From Paludibacter sp. (GTDB lineage: Bacteria; Bacteroidota; Bacteroidia; Bacteroidales; Paludibacteraceae), in contig JAQTUE010000001.1 in assembly GCA_028710415.1 (NCBI GenBank), positions 1 to 64,000 on the forward strand: a stretch of DNA of 64,000 bases, written 5' to 3'. The first letter of the stretch is position 1. Each line of letters starts with the position of its first letter. Positions 63,338 through 64,000 of this stretch are shown in pieces. The notes beneath the pieces were generated by a model. The model saw only the letters and a program-made list of their open reading frames with translations. It had not been told where the DNA came from and ran no database searches. Position numbers and translations under genes: made by a program.

Positions 63338-63376
63338 AAAACGAGGTTGTTTTCGAAAAGAAAACAACCTCGTTGT
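63338..63376 (-). terminator. Intrinsic terminator after rpoC
   Basis: ACGAGGTTGTTTTC (63341-63354) pairs with GAAAACAACCTCGT (63360-63373), a 14-bp perfect stem. On the minus strand the stem is followed by TTTTTG. It lies about 30 bp after the rpoC stop. Confidence 0.88.
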
Positions 63377-63401
63377 CAATAAATAGTATATGAAGAATTA
63401 T

Positions 63402-64000
<599 letters not shown>

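Overview
The window looks like a chromosomal segment of a member of the Bacteroidota, probably the order Bacteroidales. Four things point there. Two large secreted proteins end in type IX secretion (T9SS) C-terminal sorting domains. Most recognisable promoters carry the Bacteroidota -7 element TAnnTTTG. The housekeeping genes have Bacteroidota-type architectures: an RprX/RprY-like two-component pair, a DUF6266 protein, LysO split into two genes, and serC followed by serA. Secreted proteins typically have lipoprotein signals ending in S-C. No tRNA, rRNA, CRISPR array or complete transposase gene was found.

Layout. 1-8.2 kb: a partial unknown gene, a DEAD-box RNA helicase, metH, gpmI and the two-gene lysine exporter lysO. 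8.2-12.6 kb: a secreted protein, a decayed paralogue of it, and a T9SS-exported Asp-box protein. 13.4-30.6 kb: an accessory stretch of small, mostly minus-strand genes. It holds a VOC protein, a Crp/Fnr regulator, a frameshifted DHFR-like gene, a PanE-like reductase and several unknown secreted proteins. It also holds a YcxB-like protein, a PEGA lipoprotein, an ExoX-C-domain protein next to a very AT-rich 1224-residue YobI-type P-loop NTPase, a decayed KilA-N/HigBA cluster, an AAA_14/DUF4143 ATPase behind three 33-bp operator-like repeats, and a DUF6266 protein. 32-41.3 kb: core genes (glycosyltransferase, mutS, serC-serA, fabI). 41.8-56.2 kb: a cell-envelope block with a BNR lipoprotein, an outer-membrane barrel, a T9SS protein built of eight Cys-headed modules, a LVIVD lipoprotein, a serpin, an ECF sigma factor with an anti-sigma/barrel fusion, and an S9 peptidase. 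57-64 kb: a histidine kinase and response regulator, a HAD phosphatase, mutL, mannose-1-phosphate guanylyltransferase and the 3' end of rpoC.

The feature that standard gene annotation does not explain is the intergenic DNA. At least a dozen gaps contain imperfect palindromes or arrays made of short degenerate words, and each locus mostly uses its own word (GTTTGAA, TTGATTAAG, CACATAG, CCCTCGATA, CACAAAAG, GCGGATTAACG, GATGTCGCC and others). Some words recur at distant loci. One family flanks mutS on both sides, and one array forms the spacer between serC and serA. A separate composite repeat of about 320 bp, made of five hairpin modules, occurs twice and is nearly identical in the two places. 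This repeat landscape, together with the YobI/ExoX-C pair and the 33-bp repeats upstream of the AAA ATPase, is the best candidate here for something not yet well described. All calls come from reading the sequence; no database search was run.
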